Below are positions 43,010 through 51,504 of a stretch of DNA of 64,000 nt, piece by piece. Position 1 is the first letter of the stretch, and each line of letters begins with the position of its first letter. The notes beneath the pieces are model-generated. The model was given only the letters and a program-made list of their open reading frames with translations, had not been told where the DNA came from and did not search any database. The position numbers were made by a program, and so were the translations under genes. Origin of the DNA: CBDCXF01 sp965223755 (GTDB lineage: Bacteria; Acidobacteriota; Thermoanaerobaculia; Multivoradales; JAHEKO01). The stretch covers positions 1 to 64,000 of the forward strand of contig CBDCXF010000002.1 of assembly GCA_965223755.1 (NCBI GenBank), written 5' to 3'.

Positions 43010-45236
43010 CGTCGATCCTACGCGCTCTAATAGGCGGTCTTCCGCCTCTTTCGACCTGCTTGACGAGCAGGTTCGTCGCTGGATTTGGGAACAGGGCTGG
43101 TCGGAACTTCGGGACATCCAAGAGGTGGCAATCCGGAGCATCGTCGAGCGGCGCTCGGACCTGATCATCGCGTCGGCCACCGCCTCCGGCAAGACAGAGG
43201 CGGCTTTTCTACCGATCTGCTCAGAGCTGCTCGCCACAGAAGAACAGCCGGGCATCCGGGCGCTCTACGTCAGCCCGCTCAAGGCGCTAATCAATGACCA
43301 GTTTCACCGTATGGAGGACCTCTGCAAGGAGTTGCGGATCCCGGTCCACCGTTGGCACGGAGACGTGCCATCAGGCCGCAAGAGGCAGCTCGTCGAGCGG
43401 CCTGGTGGCGTCCTACTGATCACACCTGAGTCACTGGAGGCACTGTTCGTGAACCATGGGCATCGCATGCCAGCGTTTTTTGCGGCGCTGGAGTGGGTCG
43501 TTTTGGACGAACTGCACGTGTTCATCGATACCGACCGCGGACGTCAGCTCCAGTCGCTTCTCCACCGCCTCGAAATCTGTCTCAACCGCATCGTGCCACG
43601 CGTCGGTTTGAGCGCCACCCTGGGTGACATGTCCCTGGCCGCCGAATACCTGCGCCCCGGTGAGGCCGAGGGGGTAGAGACGATCGTCTCAAGTGCCACG
43701 GGACAGGAGGTCCGACTGCAGGTCCTTGGCTACGTCTCCAGAAATGGCCACGCTGACGGCCCATCCGACGCTGGTGGACCGACCGATGCAGAGCAAATAG
43801 CGGACCACCTTTTCCGGACGCTACGTGGCGCCGACCATCTGGTATTCGCCAACAGCCGAAGAGCAGTCGAGGAGTACGCCGACCGGCTGCGGTGCCGTTC
43901 GGAGGCAGAGCGGGTGCCAAACGAGTTTTTTCCCCACCACGGTAACCTGTCACGTGAGCTGCGTGAGGACCTGGAGCAGCGGCTCAAGGACCCGACGGCC
44001 CCCACGACCGCCGTCTGCACCTCCACGCTTGAGCTCGGCATCGACATCGGCCAGGTCTCGAGTATCGGCCAGATCGGGGTGCCGTTCTCGGTCTCAAGCC
44101 TTCGCCAGCGCCTAGGCCGCTCCGGCCGCCGAGACGAGCCCGCAACCCTTCGGTTCTACGTCCGCGAACTCGAGATCACACCCCAGACCCACACTCTCGA
44201 CCGCCTTCGGGTCGAGCTTGTCCAGGCGGTAGCCATGGTCGAGCTCCTCATCGAGCGATGGTGTGAGCCGCCTACCGACGGCGCCCTCCACCTGTCGCCG
44301 TTAGTTCAGCAGGTGCTCTCACTCATTGCCGAACGCGGAGGGATCACCGCTCAGGAGGGGTGGCGGGACCTGTGCCGGTCGGGGCCGTTCGGCGCGGTTG
44401 ACGCCTCGCTTTTCGCGTTGCTGCTCCGAAGCATGGGAGCGCACGATCTTCTCGTCCAGTCCGAGGACGGGACTCTCCTTTTCGGCGAGAAGGGAGAGCG
44501 GATCGCCAACCACTTCAGCTTCTACACTATCTTCGAAACTCCCGAGGAGTTCCAGGTACTCGACCGCGGCAGGCAACTAGGCACGCTGAGCGTCGACTAC
44601 TTGATTGCGGAGGGCCTGCATATCATCTTCGCCGGTCGGAGGTGGCACGTGGTTTCAGTCGACCCCGAGCAGAAGATCCTATCGGTCGTCCCGTCCCCGG
44701 GCGGTAGCGTTCCAGGTTTCGCTGGGAGTTCCGGCGGTCCAATCAACGACCGCATACGAACCAAGATGCGAGAAGTGTGGGAAGGGGCAGATTCCCCTTC
44801 CTACCTGAATCCGGAGGCGCGGAGACTCCTCAAAGAGGGCCGCTCGAACTTTGTGCGGCTCGGACTGGAGGCCGAGTGGCTAGTCAGCAGCGGCCAAAAC
44901 ACAATACTGTTCCTCTGTCGAGGCGATACGATCACCAACACTGTAGCGCTACAGCTCCTATCTCGAGGACTCAAAGTCTCCGTCGAGGGGCCGGCGATCG
45001 CAGTCGGCGGCGTCACTCCAGCAAAGGTTCGGGCGGTTCTCGGCGAGCTGGTGCAAGAGGGGGCCGCTGACCCGGTGGCACTCGCAGCACAAGCCTGCAA
45101 CCAGCGGGCCGGCAAATACGACTGGGTCCTCGACGAGGAGCTGCTTGACGCGAACTACGCCTCACGCGCCCTCGCCACAAAAGAGGCGCATCGGGCGCTA
45201 CAGCGAGCGATTACCGAATTTTCCAGGGAATCATGA
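42981..45236 (+). CDS. sngC: Lhr-like DEAD/DEAH-box helicase, Shango-type component C
   Basis: A 751-residue SF2 helicase. Motif I is SATASGKTEA (residues 65-74), the DEAH-type box reads VVLDELHVF (about 172), motif III LSATLGD, and motif VI RQRLGRSGRRDEPA (about 375). The C-terminal half is characteristic of Lhr-family helicases. The ATG at 42981 lies inside the sngB 3' end (29-nt overlap), the third tightly coupled start of the operon. Expected role: ATP-driven nucleic-acid translocation in phage defence. Confidence 0.9.
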   Translation: MTSWSRSDFSVDPTRSNRRSSASFDLLDEQVRRWIWEQGWSELRDIQEVAIRSIVERRSDLIIASATASGKTEAAFLPICSELLATEEQPGIRALYVSPLKALINDQFHRMEDLCKELRIPVHRWHGDVPSGRKRQLVERPGGVLLITPESLEALFVNHGHRMPAFFAALEWVVLDELHVFIDTDRGRQLQSLLHRLEICLNRIVPRVGLSATLGDMSLAAEYLRPGEAEGVETIVSSATGQEVRLQVLGYVSRNGHADGPSDAGGPTDAEQIADHLFRTLRGADHLVFANSRRAVEEYADRLRCRSEAERVPNEFFPHHGNLSRELREDLEQRLKDPTAPTTAVCTSTLELGIDIGQVSSIGQIGVPFSVSSLRQRLGRSGRRDEPATLRFYVRELEITPQTHTLDRLRVELVQAVAMVELLIERWCEPPTDGALHLSPLVQQVLSLIAERGGITAQEGWRDLCRSGPFGAVDASLFALLLRSMGAHDLLVQSEDGTLLFGEKGERIANHFSFYTIFETPEEFQVLDRGRQLGTLSVDYLIAEGLHIIFAGRRWHVVSVDPEQKILSVVPSPGGSVPGFAGSSGGPINDRIRTKMREVWEGADSPSYLNPEARRLLKEGRSNFVRLGLEAEWLVSSGQNTILFLCRGDTITNTVALQLLSRGLKVSVEGPAIAVGGVTPAKVRAVLGELVQEGAADPVALAAQACNQRAGKYDWVLDEELLDANYASRALATKEAHRALQRAITEFSRES

Positions 45237-45289
45237 TAGTCGGCTTAGTCAAGATGCGTCGATCGTAACTTGTACGGCGACAGATGGAG

Positions 45290-45780
45290 CCAGCACCGAT
45301 TGGCCCCCTTCCTCCTGGGCCACTCCCCAACAACCCTCCCGCATCGCCGACAGGGGAGGGGCTTGGCCCAACGACGTTTTCTCTGGCTCTAGGCTGTTAT
45401 TCCGGCGGGAGGTTGTGTGGTGGGCCGGGATCCCCGCCCCCCCTGTCCCTTCCACCCGCGGGGATGACAGATCGGAAATGCGGCGTCTACGGATCCCCGC
45501 CCCACTTCCTCACACCCGCGGGGATGACGGAGGAGCTTGTAACGACTTCTACTACGTCGGCACACAAGAACTCGGGGCGTATTTGCTGACTTCGGACAAG
45601 GGGCTGGAGGACGGGTATGGGTATTGGGCGGAAGTGGGTAGTGCTGGTGGTTAGTGGCTAGTGCTAGTGGACGGGGTTCTGCTGGCACGCCATAGGATTG
45701 ATAAAACGTAGGGCGGGGCTTGCTCCGCCCATCTATTCAAGTGGGAAAGGCAAGCCCCCGTACGAACTGCACCCGAGGCA
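45290..45780. repeat. Dispersed GC elements and heptamers downstream of the defence operon
   Basis: Includes GACAGGGGAGGGGCTTGGCCC, two CCCGCGGGGATGACGGA-type units (45410-45535), a TTAGTGGCTAGTG heptamer patch (45645-45670) and CGTAGGGCGGGGCTTGCTCCGCCC. From 45800 to 45870 the DNA turns AT-rich and includes TTGACAAATTT (45836-45846). No credible gene is present in 45237-45870. Confidence 0.8.
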
Positions 45781-45870
45781 CATCAGTTATCTAGGCGGCA
45801 GCAGATCAAAAGGAATGTGAAAATTGTAAATTAAATTGACAAATTTCATATTCAGACGTAGGCTTCCTCT

Positions 45871-47064
45871 GTGACCATCCGCCGTGATGCCGCTCCCCGC
45901 ATTTTGGCCTTGAGCCAGTCTTTCCCCGTTGTCACCATCACCGGCCCTCGCCAATCGGGCAAGACGACGCTTTGCCAAGATCTCTTTCCGAACAAGCCGT
46001 ATCTCTCTCTTGAGTCGCTCGATCTGCGCGACTACGCGTCGAACGATCCACGGGCCTTTCTGAAGGAATACCGCGATGGTGCTGTGATCGACGAGGTGCA
46101 GAGAGTTCCAGACTTGCTTTCGTACTTGCAGACCGAAGTCGATCGAGATGCCGAGCCTGGGCGATTCGTCCTTACGGGTTCCGCCAACTTGGCCCTCTTG
46201 CAGTCGGTTTCTCAGTCCCTGGCCGGCCGCACGGCACTGATCACCTTACTTCCCTGTACGCGCGGTGAGATCGAGCGCTTCTCCGACCCTCCAGAGACAC
46301 TGGCTCCCAAAACACTGTGGGAGCACATTTGGCGCGGCGGCTTCCCGGCTATTCCCGACCGCGGTGTAGCACCCGGGGATTGGTTCGAAGCCTACATTTC
46401 GACTTACGTCGAACGCGATGTACGGCAGATCACCAATGTCACCGACCTGGCTGCATTCCAGACTTTCCTCGAATTGATGGCCGGGCGCACCGGTCAGTTG
46501 CTCAATCTCTCGCAGGTGGGCAGCGACGTGGGCATCACCCACAACACCGCAAAGGCGTGGCTCTCGGTGCTCGAAACAGGTTACGTGGCTTTCCGCCTGC
46601 GCCCATTTCACGCCAACGTGCGCAAGCGTCTGGTCAAATCACCCAAGACGTACTTTTACGACACCGGATTGGCTTGCTTCTTGATCGGCATTCGCTCGCC
46701 GGACCAATTGGCCACCCATCCACTGCGCGGACCGCTTTTCGAGAACTACGTTGTCTGCGAAGTCCTCAAATCGATCTTGAATCGTGGCAACCGGCCCCGG
46801 CTTTCGTTCTATCGCGACCACCAGGGACACGAAGTCGACTTGCTGGTCGAAAGCGGCCCCGAAACGATCGCTGTTGAGGTCAAGTCCGGGCGCACGATTG
46901 CTAGTGACTTTTTTAGGGATCTAGACTGGCTGAGCAAGCACGAGATGGTCGCGGATCATGGAGTTGTCAAGCCAGTTCTGGTTTATGGCGGCGTTGAACG
47001 GCAGCGGCGCAGTAGCGGTGAAGTCGTGCCGTGGCGAGAAGTTGGAGACCTGGACTGGGGATAA
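45871..47064 (+). CDS. AAA_14/DUF4143 ATPase
   Basis: A 397-residue protein from a GTG start. Walker A ITGPRQSGKTTL (about 23-34), Walker B AVIDEVQRVPDLLSYLQ, VLTGSANLALLQSVSQSLAG, then a DUF4143 domain ending in a PD-(D/E)XK-like region (HEVDLLVESGPETIAVEVKSG). These widespread, patchily inherited ATPases have no agreed function; links to toxin-like or stress functions are speculative. It sits directly after the defence operon in its own AT-rich promoter context and may be part of the same accessory island. Confidence 0.9.
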   Translation: MTIRRDAAPRILALSQSFPVVTITGPRQSGKTTLCQDLFPNKPYLSLESLDLRDYASNDPRAFLKEYRDGAVIDEVQRVPDLLSYLQTEVDRDAEPGRFVLTGSANLALLQSVSQSLAGRTALITLLPCTRGEIERFSDPPETLAPKTLWEHIWRGGFPAIPDRGVAPGDWFEAYISTYVERDVRQITNVTDLAAFQTFLELMAGRTGQLLNLSQVGSDVGITHNTAKAWLSVLETGYVAFRLRPFHANVRKRLVKSPKTYFYDTGLACFLIGIRSPDQLATHPLRGPLFENYVVCEVLKSILNRGNRPRLSFYRDHQGHEVDLLVESGPETIAVEVKSGRTIASDFFRDLDWLSKHEMVADHGVVKPVLVYGGVERQRRSSGEVVPWREVGDLDWG

Positions 47065-47089
47065 GGATGAGTGGTCCGGTGGCCAGCGA

Positions 47090-47210
47090 TAATTTGTAGG
47101 GGAGCCCCTTGCGGGCTCCCGGATTGCACCTCGTGGGAGGGGACAAGCCCCTCCCCTACGGCTCCCCGTCTATTCAAGCTTAGGGCGGGGATTAACCCCG
47201 CCCCTACTGC
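47090..47210. repeat. Dispersed palindromic GC elements
   Basis: GTAGGGGAGCCCCTTGCGGGCTCCC, GGGAGGGGACAAGCCCCTCCCCTAC and TAGGGCGGGGATTAACCCCGCCCCTA elements lie between the ATPase and the convergent secreted-protein gene. They can form strong hairpins and may terminate transcription. Confidence 0.75.
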
Positions 47211-47211
47211 C

Positions 47212-48012
47212 TTATTGCCCGAGTTCGAAAGCCCCCGGAAGGCTGAGATCGCCCGAGAGGACATCGTAGACCTCGTATACGCCCAGCGTGGGTCGGGTGG
47301 TGTCTTCGAGGTTGACTTCGAGGTAAGCGGTCACCGCGTCGTAGCGGAAGTCCTCCAGGCCGCGAATGCGCCAGGACGGGACCGGTATGCGCAGGGTGTC
47401 GCCGCGAAGGACGACCGAAAAACCCGGTGAGTCGAGATAGATCGGCATGCCTGGACTGGTGGGCGGCAAGACGGCCTCGGGCGCGGAGTCGCCCACAGGC
47501 TTGACAGCTAGCCCCCCAGGGACCCGCTCATCGGACACCAAGACGACCCAGTGGCAGTGGAAGATCAGCCCATCGCCAAGGTTCCTCGTGTCGCCATCCG
47601 CATCCTCATCCCAAAGCGGCGTGTCATCGAAATCGGGATGGGAGGTCGCGACGAGCGCCAAGGTTCCTTCCCCAGGCGCAAAACCAACCTGCTCCGGCTT
47701 GAGTGTGGTTGGGAAAACGTAGGCCAGGACCGGCGCTCCGTGCATTTGCCCGGCCGCGCTGGGGCGGGTCGCGCCTGCTTCCCCCGCCACCTTGAGTTCA
47801 AAAACCACGAGGTCTAGATCCGCTTCGTATCGCACCGCGGCGTCCTCAAGGTCAAGGTCTGGTGTCTTCGCAACTGGTTTCACCTCCGCTGCGGCGAGCC
47901 CGTGACCACACACCGCAACCACCAGACCGACCATCAGAGCTGGCATCAGGTTTGGTATCAGGTTGGGGATCTTCCGAGGTTCAGGGTTTTTCCAAGGTTT
48001 TAAGTTCTTCAT
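47212..48012 (-). CDS. Secreted protein under a divergent MarR regulator
   Basis: A 266-residue protein from the ATG at 48012. The signal sequence (LMPALMVGLVVAVCGHGLAAA) follows a repeated PNLIPNLMP segment. The mature part includes DLDLVVFELKVAGEAGAT, HPDFDDTPLWDEDADGDTRN and GLIFHCHWVVLVSDERVPGG. Asp-rich DEDADGD could bind calcium, and HCHW could bind a metal. I do not recognise the family. The perfect palindrome 23 nt upstream of its start suggests repression by the neighbouring MarR protein. Confidence 0.75.
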   Translation of the reverse strand: MKNLKPWKNPEPRKIPNLIPNLMPALMVGLVVAVCGHGLAAAEVKPVAKTPDLDLEDAAVRYEADLDLVVFELKVAGEAGATRPSAAGQMHGAPVLAYVFPTTLKPEQVGFAPGEGTLALVATSHPDFDDTPLWDEDADGDTRNLGDGLIFHCHWVVLVSDERVPGGLAVKPVGDSAPEAVLPPTSPGMPIYLDSPGFSVVLRGDTLRIPVPSWRIRGLEDFRYDAVTAYLEVNLEDTTRPTLGVYEVYDVLSGDLSLPGAFELGQ

Positions 48013-48034
48013 GTTTTTTCCACGGGCTGTGCCC

Positions 48035-48069
48035 GATTTATTTAGTATCGAGTCGATACTAAATAAATC
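48035..48069. promoter_or_regulatory. Perfect 35-bp palindromic operator (17-bp arms)
   Basis: The left arm GATTTATTTAGTATCGA (48035-48051) and its exact reverse complement at 48053-48069 flank a single central G. It lies in the divergent intergenic region between the secreted-protein gene (start 48012) and the MarR gene. A MarR dimer operator is the obvious reading. Confidence 0.85.
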
Positions 48070-48087
48070 CCCGTGTTTGTCAAGGTG

Positions 48088-48104
48088 GTGTCGAGTCGAT
48101 ACAC
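48088..48104. promoter_or_regulatory. Second, imperfect copy of the MarR operator core
   Basis: TCGAGTCGA with flanking GTG and TACAC repeats the centre of the 35-bp palindrome; centres are 43 bp apart (48052 and 48095), about four helical turns. It lies just before the preferred MarR start and could mediate autorepression. Confidence 0.6.
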
Positions 48105-48111
48105 TTTTTCG

Positions 48112-48669
48112 GTGCAACGACAGCTCTATGAGGTCCTCACCCGCATCACCCGTGTGCTCCAGGCCGAGGAGCGTGCGACCACAGCCGGACTGCTTCCTGT
48201 CCAGCTGCATGCGCTTGAATATCTGGCGCGCTGCAATCGCTACAGTGACCGACCTGCAGCCGTCGCTGAATATCTGCAAGTGACTAAAGGGACGGCGTCC
48301 CAGACTCTTCGCGTCCTCGAACGACGCGGGTTGATCGACAAGCGCAGGGACGGGCAAGACGGCCGAGTCGTCCGGCTCCGGCCGACTTCGAAGGGGCGTC
48401 GCCTGCTCCAGCGCACCACTCCACCGCCACCGGTCGAGGCTGCCCTAGCGGGCCTAACGAAAAGCGAGGAGGCGGGACTCCAAAAATCCCTCGAAGTCCT
48501 GCTCCGAGGTCTACAGAAAGCCAACGACAGCCGTTCCTTTGGCGTCTGCCACACTTGTCGGCATTTCCTTCGTGAAGACGCTGGGAGTTTCCGCTGCGCG
48601 CTCACCTCGGAACGGCTCTCGACATCCGACAGCAGCCTGATCTGTCGCGAGCACGAACTGGCTGAGTAG
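48112..48669 (+). CDS. MarR-family transcriptional regulator with C-terminal Cys motif
   Basis: A 185-residue protein from a GTG at 48112. The winged-helix region reads RPAAVAEYLQVTKGTASQTL, RVLERRGLIDKRRDGQDGRV, VRLRPTSKGRRLL. The C-terminal extension has CHTCRHF, FRCAL and CREHE, four Cys that could bind Zn or Fe-S or sense redox. Upstream starts (GTG 48073, 48085, 48088) would run the N-terminus through the operator, so the later start is preferred. It is presumably a repressor of itself and the divergent secreted protein. Confidence 0.88.
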   Translation: MQRQLYEVLTRITRVLQAEERATTAGLLPVQLHALEYLARCNRYSDRPAAVAEYLQVTKGTASQTLRVLERRGLIDKRRDGQDGRVVRLRPTSKGRRLLQRTTPPPPVEAALAGLTKSEEAGLQKSLEVLLRGLQKANDSRSFGVCHTCRHFLREDAGSFRCALTSERLSTSDSSLICREHELAE

Positions 48670-48695
48670 CTCTTGCGTAGGGGCGGGGCTTGCTC

Positions 48696-48724
48696 CGCAC
48701 CGCACCGCACCGCACCGCACCGCA
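48696..48724. repeat. CGCAC pentanucleotide repeat
   Basis: Five perfect CGCAC units plus a partial copy, attached to a GTAGGGGCGGGGCTTGCTCCGCAC dispersed element. This is the only pentamer microsatellite seen here. Confidence 0.85.
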
Positions 48725-48850
48725 AACATCGATACACAAAAAGGGGAGGACCCAAGGCCCTCCCCTACGCCTCCCACTCCCAGCCTGGACTTTGTCTACT
48801 ACGAGTCCGCCACGCTACACTCCCGCACCGAAGATGGAGGAGGGAAAACG

Positions 48851-49156
48851 ATGCTGATTTGGAAGGGCGCAGGCATTCTCGTACCGCTGATCGCAGTCGT
48901 GTGCTTCGGCGCCGTGGCGGTTCTCGTCAGTGACAGTTTCGACACCAACTACGGCATTGTCATCTCACAGCTTGTTGCAGGAGCTGTGATTTGGGTCGCG
49001 GCCGGGTTGCTGAGTCGTGGCGAAACGCGGACTCTTGTCGATCCAGAGACGAACGAGCCCGTTGTTCTCAAGAAGACTCACAGCTTCTTCTTCATACCGA
49101 TGAAGTACTGGGCCTTCATTCTGCCCGCGCTGAGCCTCCTCTTTTTGGTCGCATAA
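48851..49156 (+). CDS. Small membrane protein of unknown function
   Basis: A 101-residue protein with a strong RBS (GGAGGGAAAACG before ATG). Three TM helices: GILVPLIAVVCFGAVAVLV, YGIVISQLVAGAVIWVAAGL and YWAFILPALSLLFLVA. The loop between helices 2 and 3 is TRTLVDPETNEPVVLKKTHS, with a pattern seen in small bacterial inner-membrane proteins of unknown function. Confidence 0.75.
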   Translation: MLIWKGAGILVPLIAVVCFGAVAVLVSDSFDTNYGIVISQLVAGAVIWVAAGLLSRGETRTLVDPETNEPVVLKKTHSFFFIPMKYWAFILPALSLLFLVA

Positions 49157-49179
49157 GTCGGTTTTACCGCCGCCTAGGG

Positions 49180-49462
49180 TTGGTTGGCTGGCTGGCTGGT
49201 TGGTTGGTTAGTTTGCGCTGGGGTCTCAGCCCCACTCAAACCCCTCGGCTGGCCCGCCACCTCGCTATCCCGCCGGAACCGAGGGCCGGCGGACCGAGAC
49301 CGGGAGGGGGCAAGCCCCTCCCCTACGCGCTGTCCACAACCTGTCACCGGCAATTCCCTGTAGGGGAGCCCCTTGCGGGCTCCCGGGAAGGGGCAAGCCC
49401 CTCTCCTACGGCGTCCGAAACAGAACCAATGCGAGGGAGGGGATCAACCCCTCCCTACGCCT
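49180..49462. repeat. GGTT/GGCT microsatellite and dispersed GC palindromes
   Basis: GGTTGGTTGGCTGGCTGGCTGGTT-like tetranucleotide tract (about 49180-49210), then three GTAGGGGAGGGGCTTGCCCC-family elements in alternating orientation (49300-49460). No coding signal is credible in 49157-49532. Confidence 0.8.
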
Positions 49463-49532
49463 GATACCGGCCGTACAGATGGCGCTCTATACTTCTCCGT
49501 TCCAATTAGCCGATAACACTGAAAGGCATTCC

Positions 49533-50372
49533 ATGACCCCGATTCCCAAAGGCCAATACCTCAAGCGCTCACAACCGATCTGGCTTTCTGCACTTTGCAT
49601 TTGTACCCTTCTCGCAACCTCCGCGGCCTTGGCCGGGGACGAGATCTGCACAGGATTTGGTCCACAGACCCCAAGGGACATCGACAGAAAAGAAGGCACC
49701 AATGCCCGCGTCTTTTCTCTCGCGCCCGACTCCAGTCAGCTCAACCTCTGCAACATCCATTTCCACAACCACGCCGAACACAAGGCGGCGGACTATGCGC
49801 TCCACGCCAGTGATGGTGTTGACGGCCCAGGTGTCGAAGGCATAGGCGGTGGCTACCAATGCAACATGAGTGAATCGCTTTCGGATGAGGAGTTGGCCCC
49901 GGCTGGGAATGTTTGCCACGGCATGCAGCCAGGGGACACGGTCGAATTTCACTGGGTGTATTCGTCTTGCGACGTGGCTCCAGGCGAAGGCCTGGGCTCC
50001 TGCCTCAGCGACACTTGCGCCAACCCAAATCTCCGGGTCGAGGCGCAGGTCTTTGTCCTGGTTAATGACGGCGGCGTCAATCTAGCGGATTTTGTCGAGA
50101 CCGTAACCTCCGAAGATGGGTATCACCAACCGCAGGCTTTACCCAACACAACCGGTGATCCGGTAACTTTCCTCGGATCGACGACCGGGCCGAAGTACAC
50201 CGAGCAAAAGTGTTCACCGCTGCAGGTTTCTTGGAGCGTTCGTCCGCTCTGCGCCAAGCTCGACATCAGTTCGTTGGGAAGGTGGTGTGAGGGCAACGTC
50301 TTCAATGAGGATCACGCCCATGGAGTGCGGAAGCTGGTGACGAGTCCGGAATTGCTTTCGAGCATCGAGTAA
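49533..50372 (+). CDS. Secreted delta-class carbonic anhydrase-like protein
   Basis: A 279-residue protein from the ATG at 49533 (GAAAGG upstream), with a signal peptide ending near AALAGDE. CTGFGPQTPRDID, LNLCNIHFHNHAEHK, FHWVYSSCDVAPGEGLGSC, LRVEAQVFVLVND, TTGDPVTFLGSTTGP, SWSVRPLCAKLDI and EDHAHGVRKLVTSPELL match my recollection of the delta carbonic anhydrase (CA_like) family. The His-rich IHFHNHAEH segment would supply zinc ligands. The implied reaction is periplasmic CO2 hydration. Many paired Cys fit an exported disulfide protein. Family assignment is from memory of motifs. Confidence 0.75.
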   Translation: MTPIPKGQYLKRSQPIWLSALCICTLLATSAALAGDEICTGFGPQTPRDIDRKEGTNARVFSLAPDSSQLNLCNIHFHNHAEHKAADYALHASDGVDGPGVEGIGGGYQCNMSESLSDEELAPAGNVCHGMQPGDTVEFHWVYSSCDVAPGEGLGSCLSDTCANPNLRVEAQVFVLVNDGGVNLADFVETVTSEDGYHQPQALPNTTGDPVTFLGSTTGPKYTEQKCSPLQVSWSVRPLCAKLDISSLGRWCEGNVFNEDHAHGVRKLVTSPELLSSIE

Positions 50373-50574
50373 CTTTCTGCCCTCGTCATCCCGGCGAAGG
50401 CGAGGGTGGGGGGCCGGGATCCCCGCCCCACTCACACCCACCCGCGCGGAGGACGAAACCTAAGGGCGGGACTTGCCCCGCCCTCGGTTCACAGGCCTCA
50501 ATGTCAAAAGAACGGGAGGACCAAGGCCCTCCCCTGCCGCCGCTCCGGCGGCCTCTCGAAGGTAGGATCGCGAT

Positions 50575-51498
50575 ATGCAGCGCATCAGAATCGGATCTAC
50601 CAACCTCAACGCGACCAAGGTTTCCTACGGTGCCTGGCCGCTTTCGGATAGTTCACCCAGACCCACGGAAGCAGAGTCGATCGAAGTCATTCACGCCGCC
50701 CTCGACGGCGGCGCGACCTTGATCGACACCGCTGATGCGTACTGCCTCGACGACAGCGAAGTCGGACACAACGAGCGGCTCGTGGCCAAGGCGCTGAAGG
50801 CCTGGTCTAGCCTGCCCGGGTCTAGCCTGCCCGGGTCTGGCCTGGCCGGGTCTGGCCCACGCGCATCGATCACGGTGGCGACCAAGGGCGGGTTCATTCG
50901 TCCCAACGGCACTTGGACTTCGAAGGCCGATCCCGCACACTTGCGTTCCGCCTGCGAACACTCGCTGCAATGCCTCGACACTGACTGCATCGACCTCTAC
51001 CAACTGCACGCTCCCGACCCCAGAGTGCCTCTGGAAGACAGCGTTGGCGCCCTCGCGGACTTGCAGAGCGAGGGCAAGATCCGCCACATCGGTCTCTCCA
51101 ATGTCTCGGTCGCCGAGATCGAAACCGCCCGTTCGATTGTCGACATCGTCAGCGTGCAAAATCGCCTCAACCCGTTTTTTCGTGAGGCCGTGCGCGACGG
51201 GGTCGTCGACTACTGCGACCGCAACGGTCTTGCCTTTTTCGCCTACAGCCCAGTCGGCGGCGGCCGCCTCAACAAGAAGCTCCCTCACATTCCGGAACTG
51301 CAGGCCATCGCCGAGCGCCATGGCGTCTCCAACCACGCGGTGGTCCTGGCTTGGGACCTGGCGCAAGGCGAGAGCGTCGTCGTTATTCCAGCCGCGCGCA
51401 AGATCGAACACGTTTTGGACAGTCAAAAGGCCGGGGAGATCGAGTTGAGTGACGAGGAGTTGGCGGCGATCGATGCGGCGGAGTTCTCGACCGCTTAA
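50575..51498 (+). CDS. Aldo/keto reductase
   Basis: A 307-residue protein with the AKR tetrad: DTADAY (Asp/Tyr), VATKGGF (Lys) and LYQLHAPD (His), with cofactor-binding VVIPAARKIEHV at the C-terminus. It is an NADPH-dependent oxidoreductase of unknown substrate. Between the Tyr and Lys elements there is an extra SSLPGSSLPGSGLAGSGP segment encoded by 15-bp tandem repeats. Confidence 0.92.
   Translation: MQRIRIGSTNLNATKVSYGAWPLSDSSPRPTEAESIEVIHAALDGGATLIDTADAYCLDDSEVGHNERLVAKALKAWSSLPGSSLPGSGLAGSGPRASITVATKGGFIRPNGTWTSKADPAHLRSACEHSLQCLDTDCIDLYQLHAPDPRVPLEDSVGALADLQSEGKIRHIGLSNVSVAEIETARSIVDIVSVQNRLNPFFREAVRDGVVDYCDRNGLAFFAYSPVGGGRLNKKLPHIPELQAIAERHGVSNHAVVLAWDLAQGESVVVIPAARKIEHVLDSQKAGEIELSDEELAAIDAAEFSTA
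50806..50857. repeat. 15-bp in-frame repeat in the aldo/keto reductase
   Basis: Units TCTAGCCTGCCCGGG (twice, identical), TCTGGCCTGGCCGGG and a 7-nt partial. They encode the (S/G)SLPG repeat in a surface loop before the catalytic Lys strand. Confidence 0.9.
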
Positions 51499-51504
51499 TG
51501 AGGG

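Noticed and set aside
45145..45654. 169-aa ORF downstream of sngC
   Set aside because: Starts inside sngC in another frame and runs through dispersed repeats.
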